From Roseiarcus sp963807735 (GTDB taxonomy: Bacteria > Pseudomonadota > Alphaproteobacteria > Rhizobiales > Beijerinckiaceae), in the NCBI GenBank assembly GCA_963807735.1, contig CAWEDI010000024.1, positions 580,873 to 644,872 on the forward strand: a stretch of DNA of 64,000 nucleotides. Direction: 5' to 3'. The notes under the pieces are model-generated. The model did not search any database and was not told the DNA's origin. It was given only the letters and a program-made list of their open reading frames with translations. The position numbers and the translations under genes were made by a program. This document shows, one piece after another, positions 8,075-16,116 of this stretch (positions are counted from its first letter, which is position 1; every line of letters begins with the position of its first letter).

Positions 8075-9413
8075 CGGTCATCTCTCCGATCTTTATTGTA
8101 GGCGCCGCCAGCGATCCACGAAACTCCAGATCTGAGCCGACCGCTTCAATCCCCATCAGCATATCCTTTAAATTGCCCGCAATGGTTACTTCCGAAACCG
8201 CAAAGGCCAGTTCGCCGTGGCGAATCCACAAGCCGCTGGCGCCTTGCGAATAATCGCCGGTCACGATGTTCACTCCAAAGCCCATCAACTGCGTCACGTA
8301 GAACCCGTTGGCAACCCCTGCCAGGATCTGCTCCGCCGATTGGACGCCTTTTTCCAGGTAAAAGTTCCCGTGGCCAATTCCCGCGTTCCCCGTCAAGCCG
8401 CGCGAGGCGTTGCCGGTAGTCTTCATCCCCAGCTTGCGCGCCGCGTAAGTATTCAATAGATAGTTTTTCAGCACGCCGCGTTCGATGACCGGCGTACGGC
8501 GGCTGCACACTCCCTCGTCGTCAAAAGGCGACGTGCCAAAGAGCCCGGGGATGGTGGCGTCGTCCACAATGGTGACATTTTCAGCCGCCACCTGCTCGCC
8601 GAGTTTGCCCGCCAGGAAGGATTCGTGCCGGTAGATGGACATGCCGTGCACCGCTTCGAAGACGCTCTCGAGCAGCGAGCGCGCGATCCGCGGATCGAAT
8701 ACGATGGGCACCTTCTGCGTCTCCACCTTCACCGGGTTCAGGCGGCGTAGCGCCCGTTCCGCGGCTTTGCGCCCGACGTACTCCGGCGATTCCAAGTCCA
8801 CGAAACGGCGCGCCGAATGGCTCCAGCTGTCGCGCTCCATCGATTCCCCGTCGCGAGCCACGGGACTGGCGCTGATGGAGCAGAAGCTCGATCGATATTC
8901 GCCCGCGAAGCCGCGCGAGTTGGCGAAGAGCTGGCGGCCAACGTAGGTATCGAACGATCCGCCTTGGAATTGAAGATTCGCGGGTCGGCCGACAATGCGG
9001 CTTCCTCCGCGCGTTTCGCGGCGTCGATCTTGACGCCGGGTTCGAGACCCGCCACATCGGCCGAAAAAAGGCCCAAATCGCCTTCGAGAGAGCCCAATTC
9101 ATCCGCTTCCGGCAGGCCCGCATGCGGATCTTCGGTGGTGACATCGGCGAGTTCGATGGCCGATTTCACCAGCAGCGCGATGCCCTCGCGGGAAAGGTCG
9201 GAGGTGTAGGAAGCCCCGGTATGCTTGCCGATCAGGATGCGCAATCCGGCGCCGCGCGACCCGGCTTCCATCAGATTTTCCAGTTCGCGCATGCGCACGT
9301 TGGCGCCGAAATTCCTCGCCTTCCGAGATGGTGCATTCAGCATCGCTGGCTCCGCCGTCAAGCGCGCGCTTGACGATCTCTTGGGCCAGTTCACCCAGAT
9401 GGTTTGCGCTCAA
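8061..9413 (-). CDS. tldE: TldE/PmbA family protease subunit (two frameshifts)
   Basis: About 450 residues, the usual length. The start is a TTG at 9413 overlapping the stop of tldD (TTGA). The first part reads SANHLGELAQEIVKRALDGG; after a shift near 9310 it continues ENLMEAGSRGAGLRILIGKH and SDLSREGIALLVKSAIELAD; after a second shift near 8960 it continues to the end. C-terminal TldE hallmarks are SFLAGKLGEQVAAENVTIVD, DDATIPGLFGTSPFDDEGVC, RGVLKNYLLNTYAARKLGM and GNFYLEKG. TldE pairs with TldD to form a metalloprotease that degrades unfolded peptides and matures some ribosomal peptides (microcin B17 in E. coli). TldE lacks the HExxxH site, as here. The shifts look like assembly errors because the sequence on both sides remains conserved. 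Confidence 0.8.
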
Positions 9414-10850
9414 GCCGTTCCCCCCACGGTCATGCGGTCGATCTTGATGGTGGGGATGCCCACGCCCACAGGCACGCTTTGACCGTCTTTGCCGCAGATG
9501 CCGATTCCTTCATCGAGTTTCAGATCGTGCCCCACCATGCTCACGTACTTCAGCGCCTCCGGACCATTGCCGATCAGCGTGGCGTTGCGCACCGGGCGGG
9601 TGATTTTTCCGTCTTCGATCAGATAGCTTTCCGAGGTGGAAAATACGAAGTTGCCGTTGGTGATATCCACCTGGCCGCCGCCGAAATTGGCGCAATACAA
9701 GCCCTTGGGCACGGAGCGGACAATCTCATCGGGGTCGCTGTTGCCGGCCAACATGATAGGTGTTCGTCATGCGCGGCATGGGGATGTGCGCATAGCTCTC
9801 GCGCCGTCCGCTGCCGGTGGATTCGGACCCGGTCAAACGGCTGGAAAGCTTGTCCTGCAAGTAGCCGCGCAGCACGCCGTTCTCGATCAGCACATTGCGC
9901 TGCGTGGCGTGCCCTTCGTCATCGACGTTCAGCGACCCGCGGCGGCTGGCGATGGTTCCATCGTCCACCACCGTACACAGCTCGCTGGCTACCTTCTGCC
10001 CGATGCGTCCGGTGAACGCGGAAACGCCCTTGCGGTTGAAATCGGCTTCGAGGCCATGTCCGACGGCTTCGTGCAGCAGAACGCCCGGCCATCCGGGACC
10101 CAGCACGACGGTACCTTCGCCGGCCGGCGCCTCCACCGCATCGAGCATGGCGATGGCCTGGCGGCGCGGCTTCACGCGCGAAATATTCGGGCGTCTTCTC
10201 GCGTTGGAAAAAATCGAGTTCGACGCGGCCGCCGCCGCCGGAATGGCCCTGTTGCGGGATCGCCGCCGTCTCCGCGCGCGCGGTGGCGAAGACGCTCAGC
10301 CGGGCCATCGGCTGGCGGTCGAACGAGAGCACGCCGTCGCTGGTCGCGACCATCACCTGCCGCAGGTTGTCGGCATAGGAGGCTTGCACCTGGAAGATGC
10401 GCGGATCATAGGCGCGCGCGGCGCGGTCGGCGCGCTTCACCAGTTCCACGCGGTCGGCGAAGGCGGTCTCGGTGGGCGCGGTCGAGCACGGGATACAGAT
10501 TGTGTTTGCGCGCCTTCGTTGAGGTCGAAGCGTTTCGACCTTGCTGGGCCCGGACGCGATGCAGGCGGCCACACGCGCGGCCTTCTTGATCTTCTCCGGG
10601 GACAGATCGTCGCTGTAGGCGTAGCCGGTGCGCTCGCCCGGAGATGACCCGCACGCCGACGCCCATGCGAAACGCCTTGAGTGGCGGATTTCACTATGGA
10701 TTCATCGATGCTGATGGAGCTGGTGGCCAGGTATTCGAAGTAGAGGTCGGCATAATCGCCGCCTTGCGAGAGGGCTTCTGCCAGATGGGTTTCCAGGTCG
10801 CGGCGGGTGATCTGAAAACGCTGGGCGAAGAAGGAATCGGAAAACTGCAT
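9410..10850 (-). CDS. tldD: Zinc metalloprotease TldD (several frameshifts)
   Basis: About 480 residues, as expected for TldD. The N-terminus is MQFSDSFFAQRFQITRRDLE with LYFEYLATSSISIDESIVKS. Frames change near 10640, 10500, 10180 and 9755, and conserved sequence resumes each time: RIFQVQASYADNLRQVMVAT, then residues about 258-268 LLHEAVGHGLEAD, the HExxxH zinc-binding motif, then KVASELCTVVDDGTIASRRG and DDEGHATQRNVLIENGVLRG. The C-terminal part reads GLYCANFGGGQVDITNGNFV and ends KIDRMTVGGTA. It is the catalytic partner of the adjacent tldE. No substrate peptide gene is evident nearby. Multiple clustered shifts suggest poor consensus quality rather than decay. Confidence 0.8.
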
Positions 10851-10888
10851 ATGTATTCAGGCTAGCAGGAACTGGGGTGGGCCGCCGC

Positions 10889-11170
10889 TCAAAGGGAACC
10901 AATCGCGGGTAACTTTCTGGGCGAATGGATGTATTTGGTTGGCTGATCCCAGAAGTGGACCGACTCTCGTCGACTCCGAGCCGTTCTTGGCGTCTTTGCG
11001 ACTTTGCGTGAAACTCTTCTTCCAATCCGCTGACGAAGAGGGACGACGGTTGCGCGGCCATCGGGATGCCGCATAAAGTAATGGCTTCCTCGAATACGCT
11101 CCGCCACGAAGCCAGCGCGTTCCAAGGCTCGGATGAGTTCATTTCCCGTGGGTCGCGGGAGCGTGCTCAT
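10889..11170 (-). CDS. hicA: HicA-family toxin with repeat-derived C-terminus (hybrid, possibly inactive)
   Basis: 93 residues starting at ATG 11170, which overlaps the hicB stop. The first about 47 residues are a normal HicA double-stranded-RNA-binding-like fold: NELIRALERAGFVAERIRGS, HYFMRHPDGRATVVPL, with the conserved catalytic His in GSHYFM. HicA proteins normally continue with a segment like H..ExxxGTLRxILR. Here the frame instead enters GRRVSRKVAKTPRTARSRRE, encoded by the dispersed sequence whose plus strand at 10986-11016 reads CTTGGCGTCTTTGCGACTTTGCG, and then a basic tail to LPAIGSL. Repeat insertion or recombination has replaced the last helix. HicA is a ribosome-independent mRNA interferase; whether this hybrid is active is doubtful. 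Confidence 0.7.
   Translation of the reverse strand: MSTLPRPTGNELIRALERAGFVAERIRGSHYFMRHPDGRATVVPLRQRIGRRVSRKVAKTPRTARSRRESVHFWDQPTKYIHSPRKLPAIGSL
10986..11016. repeat. Dispersed GCAGAGACGC-type repeat inside hicA
   Basis: Read on the minus strand it is GTTTCACGCAAAGTCGCAAA followed by GACGCCAAG, a diverged member of the family found at 21475, 21625, 31788, 31849, 38217 and 38274. It lies in frame within hicA. Confidence 0.55.
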
Positions 11171-11388
11171 GCCGCGATGATCACTCGCTGAATACCGACG
11201 AACTCCAAGTTATTCGGCTCATCGCTTTCCACCGCGAGACAAAGCTCAATAGCCTCGCGAACCTCCACCATGAGTTGGTCAAGCGAGGCGGCATCGGTGT
11301 GGCAACCCGGCAATTGCGGTACGGAGGCCACATACATGCCTTCTTCATCCCGTTCGATCACGACATCAAACTGGCGTGCCATCCCCAT
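11167..11388 (-). CDS. hicB: HicB-family antitoxin
   Basis: 73 residues from ATG 11388 (MGMARQFDVVIERDEEGMYV); the frame is open much further upstream but that part encodes the decayed PIN gene on another frame. The body matches the short HicB partner domain: YVASVPQLPGCHTDAASLDQ, LMVEVREAIELCLAVESDEP, FVGIQRVIIAA. It forms a partial RNase H-like fold that neutralises HicA. There is no C-terminal DNA-binding extension, so autoregulation by this protein alone is unlikely. Its TGA overlaps the hicA ATG, the usual antitoxin-first order in this subgroup. Confidence 0.8.
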   Translation of the reverse strand: MGMARQFDVVIERDEEGMYVASVPQLPGCHTDAASLDQLMVEVREAIELCLAVESDEPNNLEFVGIQRVIIAA

Positions 11389-11398
11389 TAGTTTAACC

Positions 11399-11611
11399 CT
11401 AGCGCAACGATAGGCGTTCGGCGTTGACGGTTTTAGAATAGGCTGGCAATGAAACCATGCCCAAGTCGCACGAAATGGATAGGGGGCGATGAAACCGGGT
11501 ATTCCCCTCATAGGACTGTTGCAGGCACTCCCGAACGTACCCGGCGGCTGGTTGCTCTTCGCGCAGCCATGCCAATAGGGCCCACGCGTCAACTACTTTG
11601 GAGCCGGGCAT
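11399..11611 (-). pseudogene. PIN-domain (VapC-like) toxin remnant
   Basis: From ATG 11611 the first about 30 residues, SKVVDAWALLAWLREEQPAA followed by GYVRECLQQSYEG, match the N-terminus of a PIN ribonuclease, including the first catalytic Asp in VVDAWALL. After that the frame gives RFHRPLSISCDLG and stops at 70 residues, about half the usual 130-140, without the later acidic residues. It abuts hicB. I read it as a truncated toxin gene whose 3' end was lost when the HicBA segment came to lie there. Confidence 0.6.
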
Positions 11612-11750
11612 CGTCGCGGGCCAGTTCTTCACGGTGTTCGGACTCTAACGCTTGGGTTAAACTCTCCCCTTGCCGGACCATTCCCTGCATCGTGCGCCAA
11701 TCGGGAAAATCTCGGTTCCAGCCGCGAGGTTTAGCGTCTCCCTGAGGGCG
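11589..11750 (-). pseudogene. Antitoxin remnant upstream of the PIN fragment
   Basis: The minus-strand frame ending at TGA 11589-11591 reads WNRDFPDWRTMQGMVRQGES, then LTQALESEHREELARDDARL. It is charged and helical, and its end overlaps the start of the PIN frame by 23 nt, as antitoxin genes do. Only internal ATGs (11690, 11681) are available. Upstream, the frame runs into a sigma-factor fragment at 11749, so the 5' end is probably missing. Family assignment is by position and composition only. Confidence 0.4.
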
Positions 11751-11814
11751 TGGCCGTTAACGAGATCGTGCTCGCATGCCGGAAGCGGATTCTGGGTCGT
11801 ATCAATCATTTGAC
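11749..11814 (+). pseudogene. ECF sigma-factor region 2 fragment
   Basis: About 66 bases align with 14371-14436, inside the ECF sigma gene further along. Both encode a segment like NEIVLAxRKRILGRINHL. The copy here lacks anything before or after, is bordered by the antitoxin remnant on one side and by the MFS transporter on the other, and reads GRINHLTD without a frameshift. Confidence 0.65.
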
Positions 11815-11876
11815 GGACGGCATCCAGCTCCGAGGATTGGAATTCTGGCCCTAAATCTGCTAAAAGACACCTCAAA

Positions 11877-13164
11877 ATGAGGGAGTCGATTTCCACGGCG
11901 CCCGACCCCAAGGCGAGCGGGAATGATGCCAAAACGCCTTCCACCGGAACGCTCCGTGGTTTGGACTGGTTGAATTTTTTTCTCGCCGACGTTCAGACCG
12001 GGGTCGGGCCGTTCCTCGCGATTTATCTCGCCGGCTACAAGTGGAACGAGGAGCGCGTCGGGCTCGCGCTCACGGTCGGCGGAATCGCCGGAATTCTCAC
12101 GCAAACGCCGGCCGGAGCGCTGGTCGACCGTGTCCAATCCAAACGCGCGCTGATCGCCGCTGGGATGGTCGCCCTGGCGGCCGGCGCCCTGCTGATTGCG
12201 TTCCTGCCGGCCTTTTGGTCGGTGATGTCCGCCCAGGTGTTGATTGGCGGCACTTCGAGCATTTTTGGTCCGGCCATATGTGCGATTTCGCTCGGGATCG
12301 TGGGACGCCGGCTGTTCGATCGCCGTCAGGGGCGCAACCAGACATTCAACTCGGCCGGCAACGTCGTAGCTGCCGTATCGATGGGCCTGCTTGGCTACTT
12401 CATTTCCAATCGCAGCATCTTTTTCTTCGTGTCGGCATGTACCATTCCGACCATCGCTCACGCTCCTCATCATCCGCCCCGATGAGATCGATTACGCGCG
12501 GGCGCGTGGCGCGAACGAAGGCGGCGAATGCAGCCAGCCGGCTGGGGCTCACGCGCTGCTCAAGGATCGGCCGTTGCTCATTTTCCTTGTTTGCGCGGTG
12601 ATGTTTCACTTTGCCAACGCCGCGATGCTGCCGCTCTTGGGCGAGATGCTGGCGAAGGGCCAGGGCCGAAGCTCGATGATGTTCATGTCGGCGTGCGTGG
12701 TGACCACGCAGCTGGTCATTACGTTGCTCGCTTCCTGGTCGGGCGGAAAGCGGGCACGTGGGGTAGAAAGCCGCTGCTGCTGATCGCATTCGGGGTGTTG
12801 CCGGTTCGCGCCGTTCTATATACGCTCACCGCCAACACGGTGGCGCTGGTCGCGATCCAAATCCTGGATGGCGTGGGCGCGGGGATATTCGGCGTGGTCT
12901 CGGTGCTGGTGATCGCCGATCTCACGCAGGGCTACGGGCCGCTTTAATCTCACGCTTGGCGCCATCAGCACGGCGGTCGGCATCGGCGCGTCGCTCAGCC
13001 AGGTCATTGCCGGCGCCATCGTGCATCACTTTGGTTCCAACGCGGGCTTTCTCTTCCTTGCGGCGGTTGCGGCGGCCGCATTCGGCATCCTTTATTTCTT
13101 CATGCCGGAAACACGGGATACAGCATTCCTTATTAGCCCACCCCAAGGAGAAGCCGCCCGATGA
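11877..13164 (+). CDS. MFS transporter (two or three frameshifts)
   Basis: About 428 residues after repair. The N-terminus has a cytoplasmic tail, then LNFFLADVQTGVGPFLAIYL as helix 1, and LTVGGIAGILTQTPAGALVD with RVQSKRA, the A-motif loop of the major facilitator superfamily. Helices continue through AGMVALAAGALLIAFLPAFW and NVVAAVSMGLLGYFISN. Frames change near 12465, 12755 and 12945, with conserved membrane sequence each time: PLLIFLVCAVMFHFANAAML, ILDGVGAGIFGVVSVLVIAD, and the last helices LTLGAISTAVGIGASLSQVI and HHFGSNAGFLFLAAVA to the stop at 13162. It resembles the group of MFS proteins often found in Acidobacteria and Burkholderia with DVQ in helix 1. Substrate unknown. Confidence 0.75.
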
Positions 13165-13461
13165 TCCGTATTTGCATTCAAAGCGCCCGGGCCGGCCGCG
13201 TAAGTTTTTGCGGACGCGCACATTGTCAACCTCGCAGGAATCAATCAGGCGCGCCCCCCGCACGGGCCGGGTCGCTCATCAGGCTGCCAAGCCGGTAAGG
13301 CCGCGCGCCAATTTGGAAGGCCGGCATGCTCGCAGGCGAAGGAGAAGCGAATGAGAAGGTTTAGATACCAAGGTCTAGACTTGTCCCCCGGCCTAAGCTA
13401 CACTTTACCGAGTTTATACGCCCGCCGATTGGCGACTTAGTCTGCGGGGAGGAGGGAGCAC
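13165..13461. other. Intergenic region ahead of the PEP-CTERM gene
   Basis: About 300 bases with no recognisable gene. GGGGAGGAGGGAG just before 13462 is a strong ribosome-binding site for the next gene. No terminator or repeat is evident. Confidence 0.5.
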
Positions 13462-14079
13462 ATGCGAAAAGCTATATGGACCCTGAGCTTGGTGTGCGCG
13501 GCCATCTTCGCGCCCCCGGATATGAGGGCGAACGTCTACTTCGTCGACCTGACGATCGGCGCCGGCAGCCTGGCGGGTTCCATCACCACCGACGGGACCA
13601 TCGGGGCGCTCGATACCAGCAACATTGTCGCCTGGGACCTTGCCTTGAATGACGGCACGAGCGTAATCTCGCTGACTAATTCAAATTCCGTTGCCCAGGT
13701 GATTGGAGCTGACCTTACCGCCTCTCCGTCTGCCCTCTTCTTTAATTTTTCCGGTATCGACTATGGTCAATTCGACTTCTACAACCAGACCTCCGAACCC
13801 AACTTTGGAACGGTCTGTATCGAAGACCTCAACAACAACTGTGGGGGCGATTCCTCCTCGATAGTGCTGTACGACCTTGACCAGGATGGTCTCTACGCGA
13901 GCAGCGACCTCAGCGGTAACCAGCAAATCTCTGGCCCCGAACCAGTCAGCGCCGCCCTCTGGCTCACCGGAATCGGGGCCATGATCCTTGTCAGACGACG
14001 GCGGCACGGCGGGAAGGATTCTCCGGCCGCCGCGGGCAGAAAGCTTCAGATGCGGTGCGCCCAGCGTAAAGAGTTGTAA
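13462..14079 (+). CDS. PEP-CTERM sorting-signal secreted protein
   Basis: 205 residues. Signal peptide at the start (IWTLSLVCAAIFAPPDMRA), then a Gly/Asp/Asn-rich beta domain (VYFVDLTIGAGSLAGSITTD, LDTSNIVAWDLALNDG). Near the C-terminus GPEPVSAALWLTGIGAMILV followed by RRRRH is a PEP-CTERM signal: Pro-Glu-Pro, a transmembrane helix, and an Arg cluster. Such proteins are processed by an exosortase and delivered to the cell surface or extracellular matrix; no exosortase gene is in this window. Unusually, about 25 residues (GGKDSPAAAG to RKEL) follow the Arg cluster, where most family members end. This may be a late frameshift. Strong ribosome-binding site. Confidence 0.75.
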   Translation: MRKAIWTLSLVCAAIFAPPDMRANVYFVDLTIGAGSLAGSITTDGTIGALDTSNIVAWDLALNDGTSVISLTNSNSVAQVIGADLTASPSALFFNFSGIDYGQFDFYNQTSEPNFGTVCIEDLNNNCGGDSSSIVLYDLDQDGLYASSDLSGNQQISGPEPVSAALWLTGIGAMILVRRRRHGGKDSPAAAGRKLQMRCAQRKEL

Positions 14080-14323
14080 AACACGTGCACTTCCAAGCAC
14101 TTCGGGCGATAATGAAGAAATACTCATGGAGTCCATGGCGGCCGCGAGGCCAAGCCCTTGGCCCTTTAGGGCCATCGCTACGGAAACGGCAGTACTGGCC
14201 CTCGCCGCTCGTGTTTCGCTTTTCCTCTCAAAGACTTGTAACCTGCCTACGGACTCGCTACGCCTCATCATTTGGAGCGACAAACAGCGTCCGGATGCCA
14301 GCCCCGATCGCGGGGCGGCATAA

Positions 14324-14909
14324 ATGCTGGTCGATTTTGCGGTCATCAAACGCGCGCAGTCTGGCGATAGCGTGGCCTTTAACGAGATCGTACTGGCATA
14401 CCGGAAGCGGATTCTGGGTCACGATCAATCATTTGATTGCCCGGACCGGAAGATGTCGAGGACGTCGCACAGGAAGTTTTTGTGCGGATGTATTATTCTC
14501 TCGACCAACTCCGGTCGGCGGAGGTTTTTGAGCCTTGGCTCTACACGCTGACGAAAAACGCGGCTTACGATTATTTGCGTAAGCAAAAGCGTCGGCCAGG
14601 AATTCCGCATGTCCGACCTGTCGGAGCAGCAGGTCACCATGGCCGATGCCGTGGCGGGCGGCAAAGCGGAGCACGAGGAGCGGTATCATAAGACCATTCG
14701 GGAATCGGTGGACGCGCTGTTGGGCGCGGTTTCCGAGGCGGACCGGATATTGCTCATGATGAAGGAAGTAGAAGGGCTTTCGTTGAAAGAGCTTGAAAAA
14801 ATCTATAATGTCAACGAAAATGCTCTTAAGGTGCAGGCTTTTCAGGGCTCGGCAGCGGGTTCTGAAAGCTTTCGGCGCGGCCGAGAAGAAGAGAGAGATG
14901 CCGGCGTAG
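14324..14909 (+). CDS. ECF RNA polymerase sigma factor (three frameshifts)
   Basis: About 195 residues after repair. Region 2: MLVDFAVIKRAQSGDSVAFN and EIVLAYRKRILG, then after a shift near 14410, DVEDVAQEVFVRMYYSLDQL, RSAEVFEPWLYTLTKNAAYD and YLRKQKRR. After a shift near 14600 region 4 reads ESVDALLGAVSEADRILLMM, KEVEGLSLKELEKIYNVNEN, and in a last frame from about 14832, RLFRARQRVLKAFGA to the TAG at 14907. This has the order and length of a group IV sigma-70 factor. It is followed by an anti-sigma-like membrane protein and a Spy-like periplasmic protein, so it probably controls an envelope or metal/folding stress response with its own operon. Confidence 0.75.
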
Positions 14910-14942
14910 AAATCCGGTGTAGCGGTTACGAGGTCGAAATAC

Positions 14943-15281
14943 ATGATTCCGATGCGCGGCAGTAACGACGAAAAGCTGGATGCCCTGTTCCGGGCGTTCG
15001 CTGCGTGCCCCACTCCGGAGCCCAGCGCGAACTTCATGCCCACGTTATGGCAGAAGATCGAATCGCGGCAGACATTTACGTTTTCATTCCGGCGCATAGC
15101 CAATGCTTTTGCGGCGGCGGCCGTGGCGCTGACCGTGGCGTTGAGCGTCTACATGTATGTTCCCCACGCAGCCGCCGTGCCGAGCCAGAACTACGTCGAT
15201 GTTCTCGCCGAAGCCAATCCGATCGTGGCGCCCGATCTGATGAGCCCCGCGCAACTCGAATTGACCGAATCCGGCAGGTGA
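14943..15281 (+). CDS. Putative anti-sigma factor, single-pass membrane protein
   Basis: 112 residues: a soluble N-terminus (DEKLDALFRAFAACPTPEPS, NFMPTLWQKIESRQ), a transmembrane helix (IANAFAAAAVALTVALSVYM, about 50-69), and a short periplasmic tail (QNYVDVLAEANPIVA). The P-x-P-S-x-x-F-x-x-x-x-W-x-x-I-E motif before a single helix is common in small membrane proteins encoded just after ECF sigma genes. It lies 33 nt downstream of the sigma stop and 9 nt before the Spy-like gene. No zinc-finger HCCC motif, so it is not a typical ZAS anti-sigma factor. Role is inferred from position. Confidence 0.6.
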   Translation: MIPMRGSNDEKLDALFRAFAACPTPEPSANFMPTLWQKIESRQTFTFSFRRIANAFAAAAVALTVALSVYMYVPHAAAVPSQNYVDVLAEANPIVAPDLMSPAQLELTESGR

Positions 15282-15290
15282 GTCCTAGCA

Positions 15291-15798
15291 ATGCCTAAAT
15301 CCAAGGTCTCGGCGTTTCTTCTCTGTCTTGCTGGTGTTTGCGAGCGGGGCTGCGATGGGCGCTGTGGGCTATCGTCTTTACGAGGTGAAGACGGTGGCGA
15401 GTCCGGTGCCGGTCCCAGCCAAAAAGAAGAATGCATGGCGCCGGAGGAGTACCGCAAGCTCGTCCTGGCACACCTCAAAGAGGTGGTCAAGCTGACCGAC
15501 GACAGGTGCAGCAGATTCAGAAGATTTACGACTGGCAGGGCGAACAGTTCACACCGATCCGCAAGAAATACCGAGCGCAGAGATCGAGACAGGCTAAGCA
15601 CGACTTCGACCAGCAGTTGCATCAGCTTCACGACACTGCGGTCGCGAAGATCAAAGCGGTTCTGACTCCCGATCAGCAGCCGCTATACGACAAATAGCTG
15701 GCCGACCGGGATGCGATCACAAAAAGCATCAACAGGAACAGGAACAGCAAGGGAAGGGGCCGCACAAAGACGGCCACCGTCCACCGCCGCTTCCTTAA
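15291..15798 (+). CDS. Spy/CpxP-like periplasmic protein (frameshifted)
   Basis: Composite reading: MPKSKVSAFLLCLAGV signal, then in another frame SGAAMGAVGYRLYEVKTVAS (membrane anchor), then EEYRKLVLAHLKEVVKL, and after a further shift near 15505 QQIQKIYDWQGEQFTPIRKK, YRAQRSRQAKHDFDQQLHQL, DTAVAKIKAVLTPDQQPLYD. The LTPDQQ segment and long amphipathic helices are typical of the Spy/CpxP/heavy-metal-sensor family of periplasmic chaperones. A TAG at 15695 interrupts it, but the next frame goes on with KKHQQEQEQQGKGPHKDGHR and PPPLP to TAA at 15796, a His/Gln/Lys-rich tail often seen in this family. Third gene of the ECF operon. Confidence 0.6.
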
Positions 15799-16039
15799 CT
15801 AACAGGCTGCGCCGGCTGCGCTTATCCTTGTCGCCGCGCATAGCCTTATACTTCCTCTCAAACTTGTCAACACGTCCGGCAGTATCGATCAGCTTTTGCT
15901 TGCCCGTGAAGAACGGGTGGCAGGAGGAGCAGATTTCCACGCGGATATCGCCCTTGTGCGTCGAGCGGGTCTCGAACTTGTGGCCGCAGGCGCAGATGAC
16001 ATTAATCTCGTTGTAAGCGGGGTGAATTCCGGCCTTCAT
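15683..16039 (-). CDS. rpmE: Ribosomal protein bL31 with apparent C-terminal overrun
   Basis: Starts at ATG 16039 (MKAGIHPAYNEINVICACGH) with GAAAGGA ahead of it; the extension to 16087 is not used. Residues 1-65 are a textbook L31: CACGHKFETRSTHKGDIRVE, ICSSCHPFFTGKQKLIDTAG, RVDKFERKYK, with the four-Cys zinc set. L31 normally ends at 70-90 residues. Here the frame continues to 119 residues, overlapping the 3' end of the convergent Spy-like gene by about 115 nt. In a neighbouring frame a stop occurs at about 15800 after a short Ala-rich sequence, so the extra 35 residues probably reflect a lost base near 15815-15840. Confidence 0.85.
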   Translation of the reverse strand: MKAGIHPAYNEINVICACGHKFETRSTHKGDIRVEICSSCHPFFTGKQKLIDTAGRVDKFERKYKAMRGDKDKRSRRSLLVKEAAVDGGRLCAAPSLAVPVPVDAFCDRIPVGQLFVV

Positions 16040-16075
16040 GTTGTTACGGGGATTCCTTTCGAGAATTTCAGTATA

Positions 16076-16116
16076 GCAAAAACACAAACCCCCGCGAGCC
16101 GCTCGGCCCGCGGGGG
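16076..16116 (-). terminator. Rho-independent terminator downstream of the candidate RNA
   Basis: On the minus strand the stem CCCCCGCGGGCC / GGCTCGCGGGGG with an AGC-type loop is followed by TTTGTGTTTTT. The stem spans 16089-16116. It lies between the structured RNA (16156-16251) and rpmE. The minus-strand TATACT just after it could be the -10 box of rpmE. Confidence 0.75.

Noticed and set aside
11657..11944. 95-residue minus-strand frame
   Set aside because: It runs antisense through the MFS start, the sigma fragment and the antitoxin remnant in a different frame from the latter; it has no coherent family pattern.
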